Positions 48,809 through 56,280 of a DNA stretch of 64,000 nucleotides are shown piece after piece. Source of the DNA: Nocardia sp. NBC_01730 (GTDB taxonomy: Bacteria; Actinomycetota; Actinomycetes; Mycobacteriales; Mycobacteriaceae); assembly GCF_035920445.1 (NCBI RefSeq), contig NZ_CP109162.1:2728001-2792000 (forward strand). The letters are read 5' to 3'. The position numbers and the translations under genes were made by a program. The notes under the pieces were generated by a model. It was not told the DNA's origin, did no database searches, and saw only the letters and a list, made by a program, of their open reading frames with translations. Positions within the stretch are counted from its first letter, which is position 1; each line of letters begins with the position of its first letter.

Positions 48809-49111
48809 GTGACCGCAAGTGTCGAACCGCGGGTGTATGCCGAGCTGAACGACTTCGTGCCCTTCGCCGCGCGGTGCGCGGCACAGCTCCGGCCGATCCG
48901 TCCGCATCAGACCGTCAAAAACATCGTCGAGGCCGCAGGCATCCCGCACACCGAGGTCGACCGCATGCTGGTGAACGGTGAATCCGTCGTCTTCGGCCAC
49001 CACCCACGGCCGGGCGATCGGCTCGCCGCCTACCCAGTATTCGAGGCACTGGTGCTTGCCGCGATATTGCTGGGGTGGCTAGGGAGGGCGAAGCATGTCC
49101 GCGGTAGCTGA
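48809..49111 (+). CDS. Mut7-C ubiquitin-like domain protein, probably truncated
   Basis: 100-aa product from GTG 48809. VYAELNDFVPFAARCAAQL, TVKNIVEAAGIPHTEVDRMLVNGESVVFGHHPRPGDRLAAYPVFEAL is the N-terminal ubiquitin-like (Mut7-C_ub) domain that normally precedes a Mut7-C RNase (PIN-like) domain. Here the frame continues with a short hydrophobic LVLAAILLGWLGRA and stops, so the nuclease half is missing. It overlaps the next membrane-protein gene by 17 bases. It could be a remnant or a stand-alone ubiquitin-fold partner. ATG 48770 is an alternative start. Confidence 0.7.
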   Translation: MTASVEPRVYAELNDFVPFAARCAAQLRPIRPHQTVKNIVEAAGIPHTEVDRMLVNGESVVFGHHPRPGDRLAAYPVFEALVLAAILLGWLGRAKHVRGS

Positions 49112-49544
49112 CCTTGCTGTGGGGATCGCGCCCATCGCCGGTGGATTGGCTCTCGGTGCAGCGGTGGGATATCTGAGGGGCCCGGATGTCCGCAAGACGA
49201 TCAAGCAGGATATGGAACTGCTGGACCGCCTACCTCCAGAGGAGGTGGAGCGGCGAGCCGAACTCCAACGGAGCATCGATAGTCGCATCGACGACCTGGT
49301 CGCGACCGTTAACCGATACCGGCCGCTGCGCAGAGCGGCCGCCTCCTATAGCGGCGGCTTGCGCGACATCCTGCTGTTCATCTGCGCGATTCTGTTTACA
49401 GGGGTCTGGTGGAGCGTCGATCACCATAAGGACAGCTGGCTACCGATGTTCGTTGTTCTCATTTTGATTTCAGTGTGGGCGGCCGGCTATGCGTTCAGCG
49501 GTCTCCGCAGATCCCTACTCGGTTTCCGGCAAAGGAAGGACTGA
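49095..49544 (+). CDS. Two-pass membrane protein of unknown function
   Basis: 149 aa. A hydrophobic Gly/Ala-rich N-terminus (LAVGIAPIAGGLALGAAVGYL), a charged helical middle (DMELLDRLPPEEVERRAELQRSIDSRIDDL) and two membrane segments (ILLFICAILFTGVWWSV; MFVVLILISVWAAGYAF) with a basic tail. Overlaps the Mut7-C fragment. No known family recognised. The interval 49545-49713 up to the next IS has no gene. Confidence 0.6.
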   Translation: MSAVADLAVGIAPIAGGLALGAAVGYLRGPDVRKTIKQDMELLDRLPPEEVERRAELQRSIDSRIDDLVATVNRYRPLRRAAASYSGGLRDILLFICAILFTGVWWSVDHHKDSWLPMFVVLILISVWAAGYAFSGLRRSLLGFRQRKD

Positions 49545-49752
49545 TCTACAGCACCGTGCCAGCGGCACCACTGAGATCCCCGGTTCCTTCCGGACAGTGC
49601 TCCTCGCGCGCCCACGACTGCCACGGTAACCACACACCCATCGGCTATGAGCGCGCAGTCTGAAAGCGGTCTTGCGTCCCGGCACCAACCTTGTGACCAG
49701 TCCCCGATAAGGCGACCACCCGGCATTGGAGTCCGGGTTGTTTCGTCCGGAT

Positions 49753-50586
49753 TCAGTTGATGCTGCAGGCCACGGGGTGGTGGGTGTGGCTGCAGCGGGC
49801 AGCGTACTCGGCAGGGGTCAGATAGCCCAGCGCCGAATGCCGATGCCGTCGGTTGTGTTCGTCCTTGAAGTCGCCGATCACGACGCGGGCCTCGAGCAGG
49901 CTCGTCCAGTGGTTGCGGTTGAGGCACTCGCTGCGTAACCGCCGGTTGAACGATTCGATATGGCCGTTGTTCCACGGCGTGCCGGGCGGGATATAGACGA
50001 TCCCTACCCGGTCGGCGCAGAACTGTTGCAGCGCATGGGAAATCATTTCAGGACCGTTGTCCATACGCAGCACCTTCGGTGGCCCAGCGCGCGCGGTGAA
50101 CACCTCCTGCAACTCGGCCACCAGCCGCTCGGCGGTGATCGAGCGCTCCACCAGGTGAAGCAGCGATTCACGGGTGTGCTCGTCGATCATCGAAGCGATC
50201 TTCACCGCGCGCCCATCCGTGGTGGAGTCGAACTGAAAGTCCAACGCCCACACCACCTTCGGTGCATCCGCATCAACCAGCGGCGTAGTCGAGCACCCCG
50301 CCCGCTTGCGTGGCGAGTGCGCCCGCACCTGCAAGCCTTCCTCCCGCCAGAGCCGGTGCACCCTCTTCTTGTTCACCTGCGAGCCCTCATCGAACCGCAG
50401 CGCCGCCCACGCACGCCGGAACCCGTGCCCTTGATGTTTCGTGGCATAGGAACGCAGCCAGACCCGCAACCCGACATCCGGATCGGCGGGGGTCTGCGCA
50501 GCTGGCAGCTGCCGATACGTGGACCGATGCAGCCCAACCACCTTGCACGCGAACCGTTCCGACATGCCCATCACCTGTTTGAGCAT
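49753..50586 (-). CDS. IS3 transposase OrfB
   Basis: Integrase-core transposase of 277 codons from MLKQVMGMSERFACKVVGLHRSTY, with HQGHGFRRAWAALRF, VWALDFQFDSTTDGR (first Asp), RMDNGPEMISHALQQF (second Asp), TPWNNGHIESFNRRLRSECL (Glu) and a final HSALGYLTPAEYAARC. The functional product is probably the OrfAB fusion: the frame is open upstream to the A4T4 slippery region at about 50619-50626. Intact. Confidence 0.95.
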   Translation of the reverse strand: MLKQVMGMSERFACKVVGLHRSTYRQLPAAQTPADPDVGLRVWLRSYATKHQGHGFRRAWAALRFDEGSQVNKKRVHRLWREEGLQVRAHSPRKRAGCSTTPLVDADAPKVVWALDFQFDSTTDGRAVKIASMIDEHTRESLLHLVERSITAERLVAELQEVFTARAGPPKVLRMDNGPEMISHALQQFCADRVGIVYIPPGTPWNNGHIESFNRRLRSECLNRNHWTSLLEARVVIGDFKDEHNRRHRHSALGYLTPAEYAARCSHTHHPVACSIN

Positions 50587-50587
50587 G

Positions 50588-50896
50588 TCAACAGCCCGCC
50601 GCTTGCTGGCCGGGCCTAAAATTTTCCCTCGCGATCTCCCGCAGCGCGTCCTTCTCCAGCTCCGCGTCCGCCAGCAGCCGCTTCAACCTCGCGTTCTGCT
50701 CACGCAGTTCCTTGAGCTCCTTCGCGGCATCGGTGTCCACCCCGCCGTACTGGCGGCGCCAGTTATACAACGTCGCCGCCGACACTCCCAGATCAGCAGC
50801 GATCTGCTCACCCGTCTGCCCAGCGGCAGCGAGCTCGTCGGCACGGCGCAGCTTCCGCACGATGTCCTCCGCGGAATGCCGCTTACGTCCTGCCAT
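50588..50896 (-). CDS. IS3 transposase OrfA (HTH)
   Basis: 102-aa DNA-binding subunit: MAGRKRHSAEDIVRKLRRAD, then the HTH EQIAADLGVSAATLYNWRRQYGG and a leucine-zipper-like helix (KELRELREQNARLKRLLADAEL type). A slippery AAAATTTTA near its end (about 50619) allows -1 frameshifting to make OrfAB. Ribosome site not obvious, as usual for IS elements. Confidence 0.93.
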   Translation of the reverse strand: MAGRKRHSAEDIVRKLRRADELAAAGQTGEQIAADLGVSAATLYNWRRQYGGVDTDAAKELKELREQNARLKRLLADAELEKDALREIARENFRPGQQAAGC

Positions 50897-51011
50897 GTCC
50901 CTCAGTGTCCCTTCCAGCCCTCACCAGGGCCAACGGGACTCTAATACCGAGTGGTCTCATTCATTGGGAACGGGCCACTTGTGACCAGCCAGTTCCTGCC
51001 ATGATCTTGAC

Positions 51012-51131
51012 TCAAGACAGTCGGATCAACCGCTGGCCGTCGCGACGCTTGGCCAGGTCCAGCCAAGTCGACGTGTCGACAAAGAGATCCAGCACGCTCA
51101 CCACCAGGGCGTCCGAAGATTCGACTGCCAT
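51012..51131 (-). pseudogene. N-terminal remnant of a PIN-domain gene
   Basis: From ATG 51131 about 39 codons read into VSVLDLFVDTSTWLDLAKRR and then DGQRLIRLS and a stop. DTSTWLDLAK is the first acidic motif of PIN-domain ribonucleases (VapC-like or DUF4935). The rest of the domain is missing; the IS3 element starts about 55 bases further on, so the gene was cut on that side. Confidence 0.55.
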
Positions 51132-51252
51132 ACCCCTGATCGTAAGTGGCCCCAACGTGTACGGATTCGAGCGCACACAGCACGGGTCGCGGTCATACGG
51201 CCGCGTCAATCCCATGTTTCGACACAAGCAATCCCGCCGAGCCCGAGATCAT

Positions 51253-51680
51253 TCATTGCTCGGACGATCTCACTCGACAAGATACCGCGTTAGAACGGAG
51301 CCGCGCGGACAGGCTGGCGTCGAAGCCGAGGTCCACCATGAGCTTGCGGAACGAGTGCGCGGTGATCGAGTCGGGGATGCCGAGCGCGACCCTGACGCGC
51401 CGCCATTGGTCGTTGAAGTTGGTCGGGTCGCGCACGCGGCCCGTGCTGGACTGGAACAGCGGAGTGGTCCCGTCGGTCATCGGTTCGAGGGTCGGGATGC
51501 GCCGTTCGAGCATTACCCGCGAGAAATCGGGCAGTTGGATCTCATAGTACCGGTTCTTCGAGTTGTCGGGGGTCGCGTCGTAGGGTTCGCGGACCAAGCC
51601 CACACCGGGGAAGCGGATGACGTGAGCGCAGACCGGGATGATCCGGTCTGTTGGTCGTAGTCCTTGAGCAGGAAGGCCAG
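51253..51680 (-). pseudogene. Remnant of a tyrosine recombinase/integrase
   Basis: In one minus frame: RIIPVCAHVIRFPGVGLVREPYD, NRYYEIQLPDFSRVML, PLFQSSTGRVRDPTNFNDQWRRVRVALG, then AHSFRKLMVDLGFDASLSAR. HSFRK is the H-x-x-R box of tyrosine recombinases. Normally a further ~40 residues with the nucleophilic Tyr follow; here the frame ends in unrelated residues. The N-terminal half is not readable upstream of 51680. A dead integrase, the only sign in the window of an integrative element. Confidence 0.75.
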
Positions 51681-51789
51681 CAGTTGGGAAGATTCAGGCT
51701 TCGGTGGCCGAGAACATCGTGATCGGGTCGACGAGGTCCGCGCGGCCTGGGCGCGGGGCTGGGCAGTCTCAACGACGAACCGCCACATC

Positions 51790-52122
51790 TAGCTGATGAT
51801 CGCACGTGCCCGGCGTGGTTGCTAGCCAGCCGTCGCTACTTGTCATCAAACCCGCCATTTAATGGCTGACGTCAACCAACGACGCTCGCACACACCAACG
51901 CTAGCAGTCGGTATCACAGCCGGAATGGGGTGGGTCTTCAATGTATTCGCAGCTCAGCGGCCCAATGAAACCAACTACCTCCAACGCGGCTCTTGACAAC
52001 GATGCCAATCGCAAGCTACTTCCATGTGAGTACATGGAGTTACCCATGTGCATGCGAAATCAGTCGTCATGTTGCAGATCTGGGCGAGAAGCGGGGAGCG
52101 TCAGTGGTAGCGGAGGGAGTCT
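51790..52122. other. Intergenic region, 333 bases, lower GC
   Basis: No coding frame with codon bias. A CCATGTGAGTACATGG hairpin (6+4+6) lies near 52023-52038, followed by another CATGTGCATG motif. Base composition is distinctly less GC-rich than the surroundings, fitting the horizontally derived character of the region. Confidence 0.4.
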
Positions 52123-52917
52123 TCAGTACGTCGTGTTGATGTACTCCGCGGCGTGCGTGGTCCAGAGCGTACTCGTGCCTGGCATGGTGTGCGCCGCGTA
52201 GAGCACATGCTGTCCGTCGGGCGGCGGGGTCAGATAGCCGACGACGCCGCGGACCGCGGTGGCGTAGCGATCGAGGTTGGCGATCGGGTCCCGCATCAGC
52301 ACTTCGAGCAGTTCGGCGAAGATCAACGGCGCGACGTCACCGATGCGAGCACCCTCGACGAAGGAGAACGGCGAGACTCCGACGTCGATGATGCGCAGCG
52401 GCGAGTCCGCCGGGGAGGCGGTGATGATGTCGCCAGGGTTCGCGTACTCGCGGACAGCCACGGCGGCGGGCCAGGAGCCGCGCTGACCATGCAGGCCGAA
52501 AGTCGAGGGCGCGCAGAGGTTTCCGACCGACTCGCCCGCTCGGCGCAGCGGGTTGGCGATGTTCACCGCGAACGCGATTTCCAGCGGCGTGCCATCGGTG
52601 TTCTTGTACTTTCCCGATCGGACGCCCTCCAGGATCCGGCTCGCGCAGATCCCGCCGAGCGAATAGCTCAGCAGCCCACAGATATTCGGTGACTCCTGGA
52701 TCGCCCGCACCCCCGCGGCGACGCCAAGCCGCACCGAAGTGTCGAGCGAGGGACCCCCTACGTTCGGCGCAGGGCCTACCGAGGCGGGCCAGTCCGGCTC
52801 GAACGAGCTGAACCGGTCGGTGTCGAGCAATGTGGTGACGTAGTGCAACATGCCCGCAGGCGCGCCGTCATGGTTCCGCGGCTCACCGGTGCCACGGAAC
52901 GTGATGATGTCGATCAT
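52123..52917 (-). CDS. Lysin B/cutinase-like alpha/beta hydrolase
   Basis: 264-aa protein starting MIDIITFRGTGEPRNHDG with a strong GAGGAGG site. The beginning resembles mycobacteriophage lysin B and related mycolyl-ester hydrolases (FRGTGEP), and NICGLLSYSLGGICASRIL is the nucleophile elbow with Ser. NIANPLRRAGE follows and a His region lies near ANPGDIITASPADSPLR. No signal peptide. Either a domesticated phage lysin or a phage remnant, in line with the neighbouring dead integrase. Substrate inferred only. Confidence 0.75.
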   Translation of the reverse strand: MIDIITFRGTGEPRNHDGAPAGMLHYVTTLLDTDRFSSFEPDWPASVGPAPNVGGPSLDTSVRLGVAAGVRAIQESPNICGLLSYSLGGICASRILEGVRSGKYKNTDGTPLEIAFAVNIANPLRRAGESVGNLCAPSTFGLHGQRGSWPAAVAVREYANPGDIITASPADSPLRIIDVGVSPFSFVEGARIGDVAPLIFAELLEVLMRDPIANLDRYATAVRGVVGYLTPPPDGQHVLYAAHTMPGTSTLWTTHAAEYINTTY

Positions 52918-53066
52918 CGTGACCTCCTCGCGCACCGCACCGACCTTCGGTACGGAATCCCAAGGTAGATCCCTGCGGCACAGCGCGTCCCGAGTAACGG
53001 GTTACGTCATCGCGACACGCGTTTCGCCACGCGGAAGCGAGATCCGACGGCAGAACGCCCTGGTGG

Positions 53067-53573
53067 CTACTCGCCCGGCTCCATGCTGCCGAGCAGCACC
53101 CGCACAATCCGGTCCAGTTCGCGCCGGTCGCCCGGGGCAAGCACAGACAGCAACCTGGTTTCGTTCGCGGTGTGCTCGGCGACGACGATGTCGACCGATT
53201 CCCGCCCGGCATCGGTGAGGGCGACCCGGATCGCGCGGCGGTCTCCGGCGTCCGCGATGCGACGCACCAGCCCGGCCGCCTCCAGCCGGTCCAGCCGTCC
53301 GGTCATTCCCGCGCGCGAGAGCATGAGCGTGGCGGCGAGCACCGATGGGTTCAGCTCGAACGGCTCGCCCGAACGGCGCAGGGCCGCAAGCACATCGAAC
53401 TCGCCGCGCTGCAGGCCATGCTTGGCGAACACCGCCTCGATCTCGCGCCGCGCCACCACCATCAGCCGTCCGAGACGGCCGATCACGGCCATCGCCTCCA
53501 GGTCGAGATCCGGTCGTTCGCGTCGCCACTGCGCCACGATCGCGTCGATCGGATCCGGTATCCGCTCCGTCAT
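53067..53573 (-). CDS. MarR-family transcriptional regulator
   Basis: 168 aa from ATG 53573. Winged-helix region GEFDVLAALRRSGEPFELNPSVLAATLMLSRAGMTGRLDRLEAAGLVRR and wing ADAGDRRAIRVALTDAGRE are typical. Divergent from the cupin gene with a 71-base spacer, so it probably controls that gene and itself. Effector unknown. Confidence 0.92.
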   Translation of the reverse strand: MTERIPDPIDAIVAQWRRERPDLDLEAMAVIGRLGRLMVVARREIEAVFAKHGLQRGEFDVLAALRRSGEPFELNPSVLAATLMLSRAGMTGRLDRLEAAGLVRRIADAGDRRAIRVALTDAGRESVDIVVAEHTANETRLLSVLAPGDRRELDRIVRVLLGSMEPGE

Positions 53574-53644
53574 GGACAAGATTCTATTCGCCGGTATATA
53601 GTTTGATAGCGAATTATAAATCACCGAACTAGCTGGAGTCCGAG
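53574..53644. promoter_or_regulatory. Divergent promoter/operator of MarR and cupin genes
   Basis: AT-rich 71-base spacer. ATTCGC and GCGAAT arms flank a TATATAGTTTGATA core, and a further near-palindrome overlaps AGTTTGATAGCGAATT; both look like MarR sites covering promoter elements for both genes. Confidence 0.5.
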
Positions 53645-54145
53645 ATGATCACCACCCCTCGCAAGGGCGTCGCGATCCGCCAAGCACAGGACGCCGAGAC
53701 ACTGGGCGCCGAGTCGGTCACCATGCGCCTGCTGATCGACGCCGAGGAGGCAGGAGGCGCACTGAGCACCCTCGAGGTCACCATGGCCTGCGGCGCCGAC
53801 GGTGCGGCGCCGCACTACCACACTCAGTCCGACGAGCTGTTCTACATCGCGGAGGGGGAACTGCAGCTACTGGCGGGCGATCGGATCGTGACGGTCGGCG
53901 CCGGCGGCTCGATCGTCGTGCCGAAGCTCATGCCGCACGCTTTCGGCGCAACGCCGGACAGCGCGGCGCGGATCATGATCGCGCTCATGCCCGGCGTACA
54001 GCGCTTCGAGTACTTCCGGCTGCTGGACCGGATTGCCAAGGGCGAATCCACGCTCGCCGATCTCGCGGCATCCCAGGAAGAGTTCGACAACCACTTCGTC
54101 GACGCCCCAGCCTGGTGGGCCGAACGAAACACGAACCGACGCTGA
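53645..54145 (+). CDS. Cupin-domain protein
   Basis: 166-aa single-domain cupin. Motif 1 APHYHTQSDELFYIAEGELQLL provides the two His and the Glu metal ligands; motif 2 IVVPKLMPHAFGA provides the third His. A C-terminal helical part (FRLLDRIAKGESTLADLA) follows. Likely a small metal-dependent quercetinase/dioxygenase-like or binding protein; the substrate is not readable. Divergent MarR gene is the probable regulator. Confidence 0.88.
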   Translation: MITTPRKGVAIRQAQDAETLGAESVTMRLLIDAEEAGGALSTLEVTMACGADGAAPHYHTQSDELFYIAEGELQLLAGDRIVTVGAGGSIVVPKLMPHAFGATPDSAARIMIALMPGVQRFEYFRLLDRIAKGESTLADLAASQEEFDNHFVDAPAWWAERNTNRR

Positions 54146-54593
54146 GCGGCCGGCCACCGTAGCTGGGATATATCCGCCGGCGCCACTCGGAACAACGGCG
54201 CCGCAGGCGGATGTTCGCAGCGCGGATGCCGTGATCCTCGGACCGCCCTATCCGTCCGCCCGCAAACTTGTCGCGTCACCGGGCGAACACCGCACCGAAC
54301 TCGCCGATCGCCCCGGCCTACTCGGCATCCACCGACGGCACGCACGGCCACACGGCCGCCAATCCCGAGCTATGAGCACCGATCTCGCGCCGCGTTCAGA
54401 TAGCTAGAAGATTGCGCCGTAACAATTCCTGGCCTGCCGAAAAACTTTCGGCGCTAGCGCCTCTCACACCGGAATTAGGTTTGCCACCGGCCGTGAAATC
54501 TCTCGATCCGAGCCGATCGTCAGCCTTCCCGCGATATGATCGCTCACACGCCAGGGGGTCGTGGCAAATCGTGAGCAGATCGGAGAAACGGCT
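54146..54593 (+). other. Intergenic region before the RiPP-like unit, 448 bases
   Basis: No convincing gene on either strand. The last 180 bases are comparatively AT-rich and should contain the promoter of the precursor gene; a GGAG ribosome site lies 9 bases before its ATG. No palindrome stands out. Confidence 0.4.
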
Positions 54594-55049
54594 ATGACCG
54601 ACGGAATCCGCCTTCCCGGGACCGCGCCGAAGTATGATCGCGTTCCTCCGCTCCAGGGGCTGCTGGTGGCGGAATCGGAACGCGAGATCACCGTGCGCGT
54701 CGCCGAGGGAACATGGACGTTCTGTCGGTCCGACGTGCTGCGGGTGGTGGATTCCGTGGCGCCACACCCCGATCAAGACGGCCGTCCGGTGCTCGTGGAC
54801 ATCCGCGCGGGCGCCACCGCCGACTTCACCCGCCGACTGCGCATCGACCTGGTCGATCGGCCGATGACCATCCCGGAGTCGCCGTCCGAGGCGCTGGGCG
54901 ACGACCAACTCCGCCAGCTCACCGAAATCTGGGCGGACCGCATGCAACTCGTCGATTGCCCCGGGTCGAACGGCGCGACGTTCACCTACTGCCAGACCAA
55001 ATCGTCCGACGGCAGCGACGACGGCATCAACTGCGACAGTCTCGACTGA
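54594..55049 (+). CDS. Putative graspetide-type RiPP precursor (151 aa)
   Basis: Immediately upstream of an ATP-grasp ligase gene (11-base gap). Residues 1-~90 look like a folded beta-rich leader (REITVRVAEGTWTFCRSDVL; GRPVLVDIRAGATADF), ~95-120 is helical (SEALGDDQLRQLTEIWADRM), and the last 30 residues are quite different: DCPGSNGATFTYCQTKSSDG then SDDGINCDSLD. This tail has Thr129, 131, 135, Ser137, 138, 141, 149, Lys136 and Asp139, 142, 143, 148, 151, i.e. hydroxyl/amine donors near carboxylates as required for ester or amide rings, plus Cys122, 133 and 147. Start ATG 54594 with GGAG upstream. The RiPP assignment is inferred from pairing and tail composition; otherwise it is an unknown protein. 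Confidence 0.65.
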   Translation: MTDGIRLPGTAPKYDRVPPLQGLLVAESEREITVRVAEGTWTFCRSDVLRVVDSVAPHPDQDGRPVLVDIRAGATADFTRRLRIDLVDRPMTIPESPSEALGDDQLRQLTEIWADRMQLVDCPGSNGATFTYCQTKSSDGSDDGINCDSLD

Positions 55050-55060
55050 ACGGCCGGCAC

Positions 55061-56023
55061 ATGGCGGCGCGCCGGAAGGGTTCGGTCCTGATCGTGTCCG
55101 AATCCGATGATCTGCACGGCTCCGCGATGGCGGCGACGTTACGAGAACACCACGGGCTCAGCCCGATTCGACTCGACCTACGCGATTTTCCGCGCGAGGC
55201 CGGCAGTTTCCGGCTGGACCGGCTCGGTACCGCGCGCTCGCTCTCACACCTGATGGGACTCGACGATGTCCAATCGGTGTGGTGGCGGCGCCCGCATCCC
55301 GCCCAGGTGCCCGCGGGGGTACGCGCCTCGGACAACGATTTTCGCCAGTCCGAATGCGACGGGTTCATCCAGGGTCTGCTCTGGTCGATCCCGGCCTGCT
55401 GGGTCAACGATCCCGGCGCCGACCGTACCGCGGGCCGCAAGATCGTGCAGCTGGAGACGGCGCTGCGGGCCGGGTTCACCGTGCCGGAGACGCTGATCAC
55501 CAACGACCCGGAGGAGGCGCGTACCTTCGTCGAATCTCGGCCGGGCCCAGTGGTCTACAAGCGCACCGGCACCAGCCGGGCCGAGTTCGCCGAGACCAGG
55601 ATCATCACCAGAGACGATTTCGGCAGGCTCGCGGCGATCCGTTCGGCGCCGACCACCTTCCAGGACTACGTCGACGCCACCTGCGACCTGCGTGTGGTCT
55701 GGGTGGACGGCGTCGAATGGACTGTGCGCATCGACTCGCAAGCCGGGGTCGGCAAGGTCGACTCCCGCCTGGACACGTCGGTCGATTTCGTGCCCGACCA
55801 CCTGCCCGCCGCGGTGAGCAAGTCGCTCGCGACGCTGATGGGCGCACTCGGCCTTTCCTTCGGCGTCCTCGACATCCGGCTCGGCCGCGACGGCGAGTAC
55901 TACTTCCTCGAGGTCAACCCACAGGGCCAGTTCGCCTACCTGGAGATCAAGACCGGCCTGCCGATCTTCCGCAGCCTGGCCAACCTCCTGGTCGACGGCG
56001 ACGGCATGGTGGCGGGCTACTGA
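55061..56023 (+). CDS. ATP-grasp peptide ligase (graspetide maturase-like)
   Basis: 320-aa ATP-grasp enzyme of the MvdD/RimK-like peptide-maturase type. N-terminal domain KGSVLIVSESDDLHGSAMAA and the typical SVWWRRPHPAQVPAG; central ATP-binding segment GPVVYKRTGTSRAEFAETR; then FQDYVDATCDLRVVWVDGVEWTVRIDSQ (a D-x-R of the kind noted in graspetide ligases) and the Mg-binding VLDIRLGRDGEYYFLEVNPQGQF with D, E and N. Such enzymes phosphorylate Asp/Glu side chains of a precursor and link them to Ser/Thr/Lys. The gene just upstream is the obvious substrate. No dedicated protease, transporter or methyltransferase is beside it. Confidence 0.88.
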   Translation: MAARRKGSVLIVSESDDLHGSAMAATLREHHGLSPIRLDLRDFPREAGSFRLDRLGTARSLSHLMGLDDVQSVWWRRPHPAQVPAGVRASDNDFRQSECDGFIQGLLWSIPACWVNDPGADRTAGRKIVQLETALRAGFTVPETLITNDPEEARTFVESRPGPVVYKRTGTSRAEFAETRIITRDDFGRLAAIRSAPTTFQDYVDATCDLRVVWVDGVEWTVRIDSQAGVGKVDSRLDTSVDFVPDHLPAAVSKSLATLMGALGLSFGVLDIRLGRDGEYYFLEVNPQGQFAYLEIKTGLPIFRSLANLLVDGDGMVAGY

Positions 56024-56230
56024 TTTCGGCGATAGATCCGCAGCACCACACCCGACTTCCGGAATGGAACGGCATCCACCAGCCGCAGTTGCCGCAGCGC
56101 GACGTCATCGAACAGCCGACGGCCAGCACCGGAAAAGCAGCAGCCGAAGCTCGTCCACCGCGTCGAGGCGCAGAAACTCCCGCGCGGTGTGCACACCGGC
56201 AAAACACCACCACCGGCTTGCCTGGGCTGT
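56017..56230 (-). pseudogene. Remnant of a RibD/dihydrofolate-reductase-like gene
   Basis: Two minus-strand frames together give the C-terminal end of a DHFR-like oxidoreductase: VHTAREFLRLDAVDELRLLLF, then after a frameshift GRRLFDDVALRQLRLVDAVPFRKSGVVLRIYRR and the stop. Glycine-rich residues before GRRLFDD have been lost and nothing of the N-terminal half remains. Its end overlaps the ATP-grasp stop by 7 bases. Confidence 0.7.
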
Positions 56231-56280
56231 TCTCCGGCGAAAATCTCAGCACCGACGCCGGTTTGGCATCTCCCGGGACA

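Larger units (their letters stand above)
49714..50956 (-). mobile_element. IS3-family insertion sequence, 1243 bp, apparently complete
   Basis: Inverted repeats fit GACCACYCGGYATTRGAGTC at both ends (from 49714 inward and from 50956 inward, three differences over ~21 bases). Contains orfA and orfB with a -1 frameshift arrangement. I see no clear target duplication; the bases outside (GGC left, TCA right) differ. This element is unrelated in sequence to the split IS3 at 37.3-41.7 kb. On its right it adjoins a truncated PIN-domain frame. Confidence 0.88.

Noticed and set aside
51253..52917. Intact prophage
   Set aside because: Only a dead integrase fragment and one lysin-like gene are present; there are no structural, portal, terminase or replication genes.
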